Source: an uncultured Sphingomonadaceae bacterium (GTDB taxonomy: Bacteria > Pseudomonadota > Alphaproteobacteria > Sphingomonadales > Sphingomonadaceae). Taken from it: 64,000 bases of DNA. This document shows, one piece after another, positions 1-8,805 of this stretch (position 1 is the stretch's first letter; every line of letters starts with the position of its first letter). The translations under genes and the position numbers were made by a program. Location of the stretch: positions 62,001 through 126,000 of the forward strand of contig CANLSQ010000002.1 in the NCBI GenBank assembly GCA_947493955.1. Reading direction: 5' to 3'. The notes under the pieces are model-generated. The model did no database searches. It was not told the origin of the DNA and saw only the letters and a list, made by a program, of their open reading frames with translations.

Positions 1-8
1 AGTTTCAT
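1..8 (-). CDS. secF: SecF protein translocase subunit, first codons only (partial)
   Basis: Only the first eight bases (Met-Lys and part of a third codon) lie in the window. The ATG at 8-6 follows the secD stop by 12 bases and is preceded on the minus strand by TAGGGAATGGTC, a plausible ribosome-binding site. SecF normally follows SecD and forms the SecDF motor that uses the proton gradient to complete export. Identity is inferred from position alone. Confidence 0.45.
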
Positions 9-20
9 GACCATTCCCTA

Positions 21-1625
21 CTATATAACCAGCTCTTGTGGACGGGTACGACGCAACCACAGTGCGACCAGCATCCGTGTCACAACAACAGCGGTAAAGA
101 CCGATGTAACAATTCCGATAATCAGAACCACGGCAAAACCGCGAACCGGGCCGGAACCGAAAATAAACAGCAACAAGCCAGCAATGACGTTGGTGATGTT
201 GGCGTCAAAAATCGCTCTAGAGGCTTCCTTGTAACCAACCTCCACCGCTTGCACCACGCGTCTGCCACGCCGTCTTTCTTCGCGTATCCGTTCGTTGATC
301 AGCACATTCGCATCGACGGCCGAGCCGACAGTCAGAATGAAACCGGCAATGCCCGGCAATGTTAGGGTTGCATTGAAAATCGCCATGACACCGAGGATCA
401 GGAAGAGGTTCAGCGCCAGTGCAAAATTAGCATAAAAACCAAAGCGACCATAAGTAACGACCATGAATGCCAGCACCGCCGCTGTACCAATAATAGCGGC
501 AATCATGCCCTTGCGGATGGAATCGGCACCAAGATCGGGGCCAACCGTCCGTTCTTCCACGACCTGCAGCTCAACTGGCAGGGCGCCCGAGCGCAGAGCG
601 ATAGAAAGCTGGTTCGCTTCTTCGACAGTAAAATTGCCGGAGATCTGGGCTGAGCCACCCAAAATCGGTTCATTGATATTTGGCGCGGAAAGAACCACGC
701 CATCCAATATTATGGCAAAGGGGCGACCGACATTATTTTGGGTCAACCGGGCGAATTTTGCTCCGCCTTCGGTGTCGAATGTAATGTTCACAACCGGTGC
801 ATTCGTATCCGGATCAAATCCCTGCCCGGCATCGGTCAACTTGTCGCCGGAAATACCGCCAAGACGCTTCACCGCAATATTCGGCAGACCCGAAGGATTG
901 TCCGGATAAGGGAAAACCTGGCTACCGACCGGCGCACGCCCTTCGGCGATGGCGTTGGGGTCAGCTTCAAAATCAACCAGTTTAAATTCCAATTTGGCAG
1001 TTTTGCCAAGCAGCTCCTTCAAAGCCTCCGGATCCTCGAGACCAGGCACCTGAACAACGATCCGTGTATCGCCTTGCCGGATGATAGTAGGTTCGCGTGT
1101 ACCCATTTCATCGATACGCCGCCGGATCACATCAGTCGCAGTATCCATTGCGTTATCAACGGCATTTTCAAGCCCGGCAGATGTCGGAGAGACAACGAAG
1201 CGTGTATCATCACGTACTTCAATATCCCAGTCTCGCTGACCCGTCAGGCCAGCACCGGTAGTCAGCGGCTCCAAGACATCGCGTGCGGCGTCGACTTGTG
1301 TGGAATCGCGTACCATGAAAGAGAGCACGCCATCCCTTCTTGAAATATCACCGATATTGATGCGGGGATTAGCGCGGCGCATTTCGGCCCGAACGGACTC
1401 TTCCATTGTCTGCAAGCGGGTTTCCGCCACGTCAGCAGGTTCCGCTTCCAGGAGAATATGACTGCCCCCAGACAAATCGAGACCGAGATTGATGGTTTCA
1501 TCCGGCAGGAAAGCTGGCCAATATTTATGACTTTCGCCAAAAAACAGGCTGGGAAGTGACATCAAAACGCCAAAAGCCAGCAGCAAGGATATGGAAATGA
1601 CTTTCCAGCGCGGGAAATCTAACAT
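21..1625 (-). CDS. secD: Protein translocase subunit SecD
   Basis: SecD is the inner-membrane part of SecDF, which pulls preproteins out of the SecYEG channel using the proton-motive force. The 534-residue length fits alphaproteobacterial SecD. An N-terminal membrane helix (about residues 10-29) is followed by the conserved GLDLSGG motif (48-54), a large periplasmic region to about 350, and a C-terminal block of membrane helices that includes the conserved GSAVDANVLINERIREE stretch. It lies 28 bases after yajC, with a probable secF 12 bases downstream, the standard yajC-secD-secF order. The ribosome-binding site is not strong; AGGGAACGG lies somewhat far from the ATG. Confidence 0.96.
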   Translation of the reverse strand: MLDFPRWKVISISLLLAFGVLMSLPSLFFGESHKYWPAFLPDETINLGLDLSGGSHILLEAEPADVAETRLQTMEESVRAEMRRANPRINIGDISRRDGVLSFMVRDSTQVDAARDVLEPLTTGAGLTGQRDWDIEVRDDTRFVVSPTSAGLENAVDNAMDTATDVIRRRIDEMGTREPTIIRQGDTRIVVQVPGLEDPEALKELLGKTAKLEFKLVDFEADPNAIAEGRAPVGSQVFPYPDNPSGLPNIAVKRLGGISGDKLTDAGQGFDPDTNAPVVNITFDTEGGAKFARLTQNNVGRPFAIILDGVVLSAPNINEPILGGSAQISGNFTVEEANQLSIALRSGALPVELQVVEERTVGPDLGADSIRKGMIAAIIGTAAVLAFMVVTYGRFGFYANFALALNLFLILGVMAIFNATLTLPGIAGFILTVGSAVDANVLINERIREERRRGRRVVQAVEVGYKEASRAIFDANITNVIAGLLLFIFGSGPVRGFAVVLIIGIVTSVFTAVVVTRMLVALWLRRTRPQELVI

Positions 1626-1653
1626 CGTAAAATTATCCGTTCCCTAAACAGGT

Positions 1654-1983
1654 TCAATCGTTGGCTGGTTTGCCGCTACCACGTGGCACCACGTCAGATA
1701 ACGTAGCCTTAACCGCTTTAACGCGAATACCTTTGGCGATCTCAACCTCAACATATTCGTCATCGACTTTCATCGCCTTGCCAACCAGACCGCCGCCGGT
1801 AATGACTTCATCGTTTTTCTGAACGGCAGAGATTTTACCCTGATGCTCTTTCATCTTCTTTTGCTGTGGACGGATCAGCAGAAAATAGAAAACGGCAAAA
1901 ATCAGGACTAACGGCATAATTGAAACAAGAAATCCACCCGCTCCGCCGGAAGCTGCCTGTGCCGTGATTAGTAGTGAAGTCAT
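1654..1983 (-). CDS. yajC: Preprotein translocase subunit YajC
   Basis: YajC is a small inner-membrane protein that associates with SecDF. The 109-residue product has a glycine/alanine-rich start, one membrane helix (about residues 18-38) ending in the hallmark FYFLLIRPQQKKMKEH, and a basic cytoplasmic region with the conserved VQKNDEVITGGGLVGK motif. The start at 1983 has a GGGGA ribosome-binding site seven bases upstream. First gene of the minus-strand yajC-secD-secF operon. Confidence 0.95.
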   Translation of the reverse strand: MTSLLITAQAASGGAGGFLVSIMPLVLIFAVFYFLLIRPQQKKMKEHQGKISAVQKNDEVITGGGLVGKAMKVDDEYVEVEIAKGIRVKAVKATLSDVVPRGSGKPAND

Positions 1984-2284
1984 ATTAATATCCCCAATGT
2001 AACAGCCATATTCCCAGGCTGGTTGACCGCCATTATTGTTTGCACAAAATGCCGGACATCAATGCTGCGCGCGCCTATCATGCACCCCCAGTGAAAGCAA
2101 TCTTTAGCTATGCCAAAACAATCAAATTGGACAGCTGATAAAATACCAACCGTAGATGGGAGCAGCAATCCGGGAGATCAAGTGTGCCAAACATAAAGGG
2201 TCAAATCCTATGCCCAAAAAACTTGCCAAGGATGCAGGACCACCATATACGCGCTGGCTCGGTCGGCAACGCCGCACTGACGGT
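1984..2284. other. Intergenic region between yajC and tRNA-Pro
   Basis: About 300 bases that should hold the promoters of the divergent yajC operon and the tRNA gene. I see no credible coding region: the short frames either lack a ribosome-binding site or run straight through the tRNA. No confident promoter elements could be assigned by eye. Confidence 0.5.
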
Positions 2285-2361
2285 CGGGACGTAGCGCAGC
2301 CTGGTAGCGCATCACACTGGGGGTGTGGGGGTCGGAGGTTCGAATCCTCTCGTCCCGACCA
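2285..2361 (+). tRNA. tRNA-Pro (anticodon GGG), 3' CCA encoded
   Basis: A full cloverleaf is visible. The acceptor stem is CGGGACG (2285-2291) with CGTCCCG (2351-2357), followed by discriminator A and encoded CCA. The D arm contains GCGCAGCCTGGTAGCGC. The anticodon stem TCACA/TGTGG flanks the loop CTGGGGG, giving anticodon GGG (reads CCC/CCU proline codons). The T arm carries GGTTCGAATCC. Confidence 0.96.
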
Positions 2362-2454
2362 ATTTCAAAGTTTTACCGGTTTTGGCTTGATTCGGAAGAT
2401 GGTACACATTGATCATGATGTCTATGGAATGACTGTAGCTTCATCTGGGACGCC

Positions 2455-4800
2455 ATGATCATGACCACCAAAACAAACAACAACACATCAAATGAAATGC
2501 AGATGCTGGAGCTGTTGGATTCACGGTTGCGGTGGCTGTCTTCGTGGACCGTCCACAATGCCAACCATATCCGGGAAAAGCGTGACGGGCTTAAAGTCGG
2601 TGGCCATCAAGCGAGTTGCTCCTCCATGACAGCGATCATGGCCGCGCTCTATTTTCATGCGCTGAGGCCGCAAGACAAAGTTGCGGTGAAACCGCATGCT
2701 GGCCCCGTCCTCCATGCCATTCACTATTTGCTCGGCAATCAGACACAGGAAAAGCTGGAGCGCTTTCGCGGTCTCGGCGGTGTTCAAAGTTACCCATCGC
2801 GAACCAAAGACAGCATTCCGGTTGACTTTTCGACAGGATCGGTCGGCCTCGGCGTCGCGGTAACCGCGTTTTCCAGTTTGATGCAGGACTATCTGATCGC
2901 CCATGGGCAACTGGAAGAAAGCGATGCCGGCCGGATGATCGCCTTGATGGGCGATGCCGAGCTGGACGAAGGCAATATCTATGAATGCCTGATCGAAGCT
3001 TATAAACATGACATTAGAAACTGCTGGTGGGTGGTGGATTATAACCGGCAATCACTGGACAGCACGACAGCAGACCGGATGTTCCGCCGTTTTGACGATA
3101 TTTTCGAAACCTGCGGCTGGCGTGTGGTAACCTTAAAATACGGCAAGCGGCAGCAGGCGGCGTTCAACAAACCCGGTGGCAAGACACTGGAACAATGGAT
3201 CGAGAATTGCCCCAATGCCGATTTTGCCGCACTTACATATCAAGGCGGCAAGGCATGGCGCAAACGGCTAGTCAAAGATATCGGCAACAAGCCCAATGTG
3301 AAAAAGCTGCTCGCCGGTTTCGATGATGATACCCTCGCCGATCTGATGACCAATCTCGGCGGCCATTGTGTCGAAACGCTGTCAGACGCCTTTGATGCCT
3401 GCGATGACGACCGACCAACCTTGTTCATTGCTTATACCGTCAAGGGATTTGGTCTGCCTTTGGCTGGCCACAAGGACAATCATTCCGGCATGATGAACCC
3501 GACGCAAATGGATGGTTATCGCAAAAGCCTCGGGATCAAAAGAGGTTCGGAATGGGAAGCCTATGGCGGCATGGGCGACAATGCGGCGGCGCAGCTGAAG
3601 GCCTTCGTCGAGGACAGTGCATTGGCGCAGCACAGATCGGAGGCGGCAGCCCCACCAGTCGCCATCCCGGAGCGTTTTGCGGTGCCCGCTGGTGATGAAC
3701 AGTCAACCCAAGCTGCGTTCGGCAAAATTCTTTTGAATCTAGCCAAATCGGGGGAAGAAATTGGTAACCGGATCGTCACCACGGCTCCCGACGTTACCCA
3801 GACAACCAATCTGGGTGCCTTTGTGAACCAGCGCGGCCTGTTTCGGCGGCAGGAAGTGGCTGACGTTTTCCAACAAGCCCAAATTCCGTCTGCACAAAAA
3901 TGGTCAGCGCATGGCGCGGGTCAGCATATCGAATTGGGCATAGCGGAGAATAATTTCTTCCTCATGCTTACATCCATGGGACTGACGGCGCCGCATTTCG
4001 GAACGCGGTTGTTGCCGGTAGGAACGGTCTATGATCCCTTCATTGCTCGTGGCCTCGATGCGCTAAACTATGGTTGTTATCAGGACGCCCGCTTTCTACT
4101 GGTCGGAACACCATCTGGTCTGACGCTGGGACCAGAAGGCGGTGCCCATCAATCGATCAACACGCCATTGATCGGGATGGGACAGCCCGGCCTGGTCTAT
4201 TTTGAACCGGCTTGGGCCGATGAAGTGGCGTTGATGATGCGCTGGGCCTTTGATCATATGCAACGGGAAGATGGCAGCTCCACTTACTTACGTCTCAGCA
4301 CGCGATCAATTGCACAGATTGAACGGGACAATGATGATTGGGAAGCCGATGCGCTCAAAGGCGCCTATTGGTTACGCAAACCCGCAAAAGGGGCCGAAGC
4401 AGCCATAGCCTTTACAGGAGCTATCGCGCCAGAGGTCCTGCAAGCTTATGACAGTCTGGTCACAGATATTCCCGGGCTGGGATTGATGAACGTAACGTCG
4501 CCGGACTTGCTGCACCGCGGATGGTCAGAACAGCGTGCTTCTCGATGGGAAGGCAGGGATGATAGTCCGTGCCATGCCAAACGCTTGCTGGACCAATTAT
4601 CCCCTGATGCAGGCCTGATAACGGTTCTCGACGGCTCTCCGTCGGCTTTGTCTTGGCTTGGCGCCGTAAATGGGATGAAGGTCAGCCCCCTCGGCACAGA
4701 TCGGTTTGGCCAAACGGGAGACTTGCCAGACCTTTACAACGCCTACCGGATAAACGAGAGCGCAATTATTGATGCAGCAGCAGAGCTTTTCCTAGCTTAG
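2455..4800 (+). CDS. AceE-like thiamine-diphosphate enzyme (pyruvate dehydrogenase E1/transketolase family)
   Basis: The 781-residue protein aligns along its length with the homodimeric pyruvate dehydrogenase E1 (AceE) type of thiamine-diphosphate enzyme. Shared features are an early HxGP-type segment (KPHAGPVLHAI), a cofactor motif that reads GDAELDEGN through to the NRQSLD region, and a C-terminal GTDRFGQTGDLPDLYNAY like the AceE GTDGFGRS segment. It is about 100 residues shorter than enterobacterial AceE. AceE decarboxylates pyruvate and hands the two-carbon unit to lipoyl E2. No E2 or E3 gene lies nearby, so the substrate is uncertain. Alphaproteobacteria commonly use the heterodimeric PdhAB E1, so this may be a paralogue with another 2-oxoacid or transketolase-like role. 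The start follows CTGGGACGCC; an ATG two codons on is also possible. Confidence 0.85.
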   Translation: MIMTTKTNNNTSNEMQMLELLDSRLRWLSSWTVHNANHIREKRDGLKVGGHQASCSSMTAIMAALYFHALRPQDKVAVKPHAGPVLHAIHYLLGNQTQEKLERFRGLGGVQSYPSRTKDSIPVDFSTGSVGLGVAVTAFSSLMQDYLIAHGQLEESDAGRMIALMGDAELDEGNIYECLIEAYKHDIRNCWWVVDYNRQSLDSTTADRMFRRFDDIFETCGWRVVTLKYGKRQQAAFNKPGGKTLEQWIENCPNADFAALTYQGGKAWRKRLVKDIGNKPNVKKLLAGFDDDTLADLMTNLGGHCVETLSDAFDACDDDRPTLFIAYTVKGFGLPLAGHKDNHSGMMNPTQMDGYRKSLGIKRGSEWEAYGGMGDNAAAQLKAFVEDSALAQHRSEAAAPPVAIPERFAVPAGDEQSTQAAFGKILLNLAKSGEEIGNRIVTTAPDVTQTTNLGAFVNQRGLFRRQEVADVFQQAQIPSAQKWSAHGAGQHIELGIAENNFFLMLTSMGLTAPHFGTRLLPVGTVYDPFIARGLDALNYGCYQDARFLLVGTPSGLTLGPEGGAHQSINTPLIGMGQPGLVYFEPAWADEVALMMRWAFDHMQREDGSSTYLRLSTRSIAQIERDNDDWEADALKGAYWLRKPAKGAEAAIAFTGAIAPEVLQAYDSLVTDIPGLGLMNVTSPDLLHRGWSEQRASRWEGRDDSPCHAKRLLDQLSPDAGLITVLDGSPSALSWLGAVNGMKVSPLGTDRFGQTGDLPDLYNAYRINESAIIDAAAELFLA

Positions 4801-4819
4801 CCAGCTGCCTATCGTGCCA

Positions 4820-7003
4820 TTATCTTGCTGATCCGATTACCTTCTCGCTGGCTTTGTTCTTCTCCAACTCCGCCGGATCAAACCATACGGGCTTCAGCTT
4901 CTTATCCACAAATAGCTGCATCTGGTCTGTATAGTGCGGACTATCGGGACGGGTTGTCGCGGCCCCAAACGGCTGGATCGAACGAGACGTGACAGCCCCT
5001 GCCTTGTCCCATTCAACAAACATGATGAAACTGTCGCCATGGCGCACCGACAGACGGCCGTCGTCATCAATGTCCCACAAAGTAGACGCACGGATGGTGT
5101 CATTGCCACCATCAATGGGAAGGTCGACGTCGCCTTGCCGCAGGCGCAGGACCTCGAGCATGGGCGGGTCGATGCGATCGAAATATTGGTTCAGATGGTC
5201 GACCGTTTCCTGCAAGATTTCCCGGGGATCAGGGACTTCACCGCGTTGATAATGCGCCTTGTTTGCCGGTCGCAATATTTTTAGCGCCAGAGCGTCGGCA
5301 GGTCCCTTACCATCAAGGTCCCAGTCCCATTTGGCGAGCAAGGCTTGGGCCTTGGCAAGTTCGGGATCGTCTTTTAGGTCCAGTGCGGCAATCTTGTCGA
5401 GCCAATCCTTGGCATAGCCAGCCCGAACATAGGCGGTATCGTACTTGATCCGGCGAATTTCTTCTTCGCCGATCTTGCCATTGGCTTCCAACAACTCAAT
5501 CGAGCGGCGCGACCGGTTCGTCTGGTCATCCTCTATCCCCATCAGCGGAGAAAAGGTTTCCGGGTTCAGTTCATCGCCTGGTCCGGCCGCGACATAGGGT
5601 GTATTATTCGCGTTCATAACATAGCCGGAACCGGGATTGATCAACGCCGGAACCCGCGTGAACGGCAAACTATTCTGCCAGACCGCATTGGGATTATCGC
5701 CGGGTAAAACGGTGCGCCAATCAAAGCCGGGCGCGCGATCGGGGAACATGGCGTTGTAGAACATTCCGATGTTACCCTTGGCATCGGCATAGATGAAATT
5801 GGTCGCCGGCACGCCCTGCCCAGCCATTGCCGCTTGCCACTCATCAAAATCCTGCGCCTTGTTGATGCGATAATATTGGGTCAGCATGTCGAGTTGATCC
5901 ATGCCCGCATAGCGCAGCGCATAGGCGCCGTTACCGTTCATGATCACTGGACCATGGATCGACCGGTAGATCATCTGCGGATATGGAATCACGAACGGTC
6001 CATATTTGATTTTCAGCCAGACTCGCTTTTTCTCCAGCGGCAACCATTCGCCATCAAATTTATAGGCATTACCCTTTTCGTTGAGCGTAAGCTTATAGAT
6101 ATCGATGAGATCGGGCCGGTTGACCGTGTTGGTCCAGCCCAGATTCTTGTTATGCCCCAGAAACGGGAAAGGTGATCCCGGGAAATTGGCCCCTGCAAAG
6201 TCCCAACCTTCATCGCTATGGACAACTAGCTCATACCACGCGACGTTACCGCGCAAAGGCTGATGCGAGTTAGAAATCAGCCGGGTTTTATCATCGGTCG
6301 AACGCTCCGGTGCAATCGCATAAGCATTGGACCCATTTTCATCAGGATCCGGACCGACTGGCGTAATTATCTTGTCCTCGCTAAGCGGGTGAACGGTGCG
6401 ATTTTCAATCGGCACAGCCAGACTTGGACCACCCTCCCGGCGCAGAGCTTTACCCTCGGTTAGTGCTTGTATAGGGCCATTAAGCCCGAAGAAAAACGGG
6501 GAGCGTAATGCGAAACCAGCGGCAATATCGCGGCCATTGACCGGGAATAACTTGGACAAGCTGACCTCATCCGGATGCTCTTCAGCATAAGCATTCAGGC
6601 CCGAAGCATAGCCGTCCAGCACCGCGCGTACATCCTCTGGCAGATCGTCATATTTGCGCTTCACCGTACCATCGACATCAAGTAGCGCCGCGACAAAATC
6701 AATCGGCGCACCATCCGCACCGTTAAGTGTTGCGAGGCGTCCGCGGGTCATCGCGGTAACCTCTTGCAGCGTTATGAAATCATCCTCGGCATGGGCATAT
6801 GCAACGCCATAAGCGACATCGGCATCGGTCTTGCCGAAAATATGCGGCACGCCGAAATTATCGCGAACGATACGCGCTTCATAATCTTTTTTGGGCGGCG
6901 GAGATGCAGGTGAGACGCTCATCGGTTCCCAAACCGCCAGCGCGATGGCAACCAGCAAAATCAGGATCAACAATCCTATTCCAATTCGCCTGATCACCTT
7001 CAT
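4820..7003 (-). CDS. Penicillin acylase family protein (S45 Ntn-hydrolase)
   Basis: A 727-residue N-terminal-nucleophile hydrolase precursor. Relatives cut themselves into alpha and beta chains and hydrolyse amide bonds in penicillins, N-acyl-homoserine lactones or other N-acyl amines. The early RDNFGVPHIFG segment is typical of the family. The predicted nucleophile is Ser225 in NGSNAYA, where the beta chain would begin. Residues 7-27 are strongly hydrophobic, so the protein is exported or anchored facing the periplasm. I chose the ATG at 7003 because GGAAA precedes it and the hydrophobic segment then lies at the N-terminus; the frame is open 22 codons further upstream. It converges on the AceE-like gene with a 19-base gap. 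The substrate cannot be told from sequence. Confidence 0.9.
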   Translation of the reverse strand: MKVIRRIGIGLLILILLVAIALAVWEPMSVSPASPPPKKDYEARIVRDNFGVPHIFGKTDADVAYGVAYAHAEDDFITLQEVTAMTRGRLATLNGADGAPIDFVAALLDVDGTVKRKYDDLPEDVRAVLDGYASGLNAYAEEHPDEVSLSKLFPVNGRDIAAGFALRSPFFFGLNGPIQALTEGKALRREGGPSLAVPIENRTVHPLSEDKIITPVGPDPDENGSNAYAIAPERSTDDKTRLISNSHQPLRGNVAWYELVVHSDEGWDFAGANFPGSPFPFLGHNKNLGWTNTVNRPDLIDIYKLTLNEKGNAYKFDGEWLPLEKKRVWLKIKYGPFVIPYPQMIYRSIHGPVIMNGNGAYALRYAGMDQLDMLTQYYRINKAQDFDEWQAAMAGQGVPATNFIYADAKGNIGMFYNAMFPDRAPGFDWRTVLPGDNPNAVWQNSLPFTRVPALINPGSGYVMNANNTPYVAAGPGDELNPETFSPLMGIEDDQTNRSRRSIELLEANGKIGEEEIRRIKYDTAYVRAGYAKDWLDKIAALDLKDDPELAKAQALLAKWDWDLDGKGPADALALKILRPANKAHYQRGEVPDPREILQETVDHLNQYFDRIDPPMLEVLRLRQGDVDLPIDGGNDTIRASTLWDIDDDGRLSVRHGDSFIMFVEWDKAGAVTSRSIQPFGAATTRPDSPHYTDQMQLFVDKKLKPVWFDPAELEKNKASEKVIGSAR

Positions 7004-7117
7004 TTCATTTCCTTTTTCTATGGCAATCGACCTTGCCCTTTGCATCGTTCTTGCGCAATGTTGTGACATTGGTCAACCGGGTAGCCTCCCCATCTTCAAA
7101 GCCACAAAGGATAACTC

Positions 7118-8716
7118 ATGCCGAAATCAAAAATATCTCGCCTTGCCATGTTCTCAGCTCTGTCCGCACTCGCTTTTGCCGCCCCGACATCGGCACAATC
7201 TGTAGTTGGATCCGGTGTTCCGGCTAGTACTGTTTCCAACAGCGCCGAACGTCCAATTGCCTTTGCTGATCAGGCCCCTGCCGATGCCGGCTTAATCATT
7301 CTAATGCAAAGCGCTGAGTTGCCGGATATTTCGGCCCTTTCCCCCGCTGAACGCAGCGCCGTAGAAGCAGCTATAGCCTCTGCCGAGTTCAAGGGAAAAA
7401 CCGGCACCAACTTAAAGCTGCGCGGCATTGGCAATCGTCCGCTTATCATGCTCGCTGGAGCGGCCCAGCCAGATAAAGCGGGGCCGGAAGATGCAGGACT
7501 GGACTGGAAATCAGCCGCTGGTAGCGCCGTGCAAAAACTAATGAAGGAAGGTTCGGAGCTGGCGATTGTCGGGTCTCCAGATGCCGCCGCAATGGCTGAA
7601 GCTGCACTTGGCTTGGACCTCGGTCAATATCGTTTTGATCGTTATCAGACAGATGTCGAAACAGCACCCGCCGCGCAGAGCGTTACAATAGCCGGCCCAT
7701 CAGCATCGGCAGCTCAAGCTCTGTGGAACAATCGTTACAAACATCTTGCGGATAGTGTTAGAATGGTCCGTGACCTGCAGAGCGAACCGGCCAATACGCT
7801 TTATCCGCAAAGCTTTGTTGATCGGGTGAGCGCGGCGTTCAAGGGCGTCCCCAATATCCGCATCGAAGTTCTGGACGAAGCGGCGATGCGCAAGATGAAT
7901 ATGGGAGCAATTGTCGGCGTGGGTCAGGGCAGCCCGCGCGGTTCACGAATGATGGTGGTTAGCTATACAGGCGGAACCGGCGCCCCACTGGCTTTGGCTG
8001 GCAAAGGAATTACCTTTGACACAGGCGGCATCTCGATCAAGCCAAACAAGGGCATGTGGGCGATGAAGGCCGACATGTCGGGAGCAGCCGCCGTGATGGG
8101 TACGGCATTGTCGCTGGCCAAGAGCCGTGCACCAGTTAACATTGTAGCAGTAGCCGCGCTGGCCGAAAATATGCCCGGTGCCAATGCCCAGCGCCCCGGC
8201 GATGTGGTGCGAACCTATGGCGGAAAGACCATCGAAATTCTCAGCACGGATGCGGAGGGCCGGTTGGTGCTCGCCGATGCCGTGCAATATGTAGCAGATC
8301 GCTACAAGCCATTTGCGCTGGTCGATATCGCAACCTTGACCGGATCAGTTGGACGCGCGGTGGGCGATCAATATGCCGGGCTATTTGCGCGGGAGGATGA
8401 GATTGCTGATCGCCTGTTGAAAGCCGCTGAGGATAGCGGCGAACACCTATGGCGGCTGCCTCTGCATCCCGCTTATGCCAAGGCCATCCGTTCGGATATT
8501 GCCGATGTAAAAAATTCGGGTGTCACAGACGCGCCAGGCGCGAGTGCCGGGGCTCATTTTATCGGTTATTTTATCGATGAATCAATGCCTTGGGCTCATC
8601 TGGATATTGCCGGTGTCGACTGGAACAATTCGGCAAAGCCGCTGACGCCAAAAGGGGCATCCGGCTTTGGCGTCCGCTTGCTCGATCAACTAGCACGCGA
8701 CTGGACTGCCAAATAA
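7118..8716 (+). CDS. M17 leucyl aminopeptidase with signal peptide
   Basis: A two-metal M17 aminopeptidase that removes N-terminal residues from peptides. The C-terminal catalytic half shows the metal and active-site residues Lys296 and Asp301 (KGITFDTGG), Lys308, Asp319 (KADMSG), and Asp378, Glu380 and Arg382 (STDAEGRL). Unlike cytoplasmic PepA it starts with a classical signal peptide (about residues 1-27, ending near PTSAQ), so it is probably periplasmic. Length, 532 residues, is normal for the family plus a signal. An AAGG sequence lies shortly before the ATG. It is divergent from the penicillin-acylase gene. Confidence 0.93.
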   Translation: MPKSKISRLAMFSALSALAFAAPTSAQSVVGSGVPASTVSNSAERPIAFADQAPADAGLIILMQSAELPDISALSPAERSAVEAAIASAEFKGKTGTNLKLRGIGNRPLIMLAGAAQPDKAGPEDAGLDWKSAAGSAVQKLMKEGSELAIVGSPDAAAMAEAALGLDLGQYRFDRYQTDVETAPAAQSVTIAGPSASAAQALWNNRYKHLADSVRMVRDLQSEPANTLYPQSFVDRVSAAFKGVPNIRIEVLDEAAMRKMNMGAIVGVGQGSPRGSRMMVVSYTGGTGAPLALAGKGITFDTGGISIKPNKGMWAMKADMSGAAAVMGTALSLAKSRAPVNIVAVAALAENMPGANAQRPGDVVRTYGGKTIEILSTDAEGRLVLADAVQYVADRYKPFALVDIATLTGSVGRAVGDQYAGLFAREDEIADRLLKAAEDSGEHLWRLPLHPAYAKAIRSDIADVKNSGVTDAPGASAGAHFIGYFIDESMPWAHLDIAGVDWNNSAKPLTPKGASGFGVRLLDQLARDWTAK

Positions 8717-8745
8717 GCTTTTGTAACAATTATTTGTCCCGCTCC

Positions 8746-8773
8746 CTTGTGTGATAAAATTATCACTCCATAT
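8746..8773 (+). promoter_or_regulatory. Predicted heat-shock (sigma-32/RpoH) promoter of clpB with internal dyad
   Basis: CTTGTGT (8746-8752), a 13-base spacer and CTCCATAT (8766-8773) closely match the RpoH consensus CTTGAAA-N13-CCCCATNT, and clpB starts 33 bases downstream. The spacer carries a perfect dyad, GTGATAA-AA-TTATCAC (8751-8766), which overlaps the end of the -35 element and the first base of the -10 element and could be an operator. The promoter match is direct; the operator role is inference. Confidence 0.75.
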
Positions 8774-8805
8774 CTGGTGAGAACCAGAGATGAGGGAACG
8801 GGACA

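Noticed and set aside
738-1343. Long antisense frame inside secD
   Set aside because: It lies wholly opposite a well-supported gene and shows no recognisable domain; such frames are common opposite codon-biased genes.
2156-2458. Open frame of 100 codons on the plus strand
   Set aside because: It reads through the whole tRNA-Pro gene and has no convincing ribosome-binding site; a real gene would not overlap a tRNA this way.
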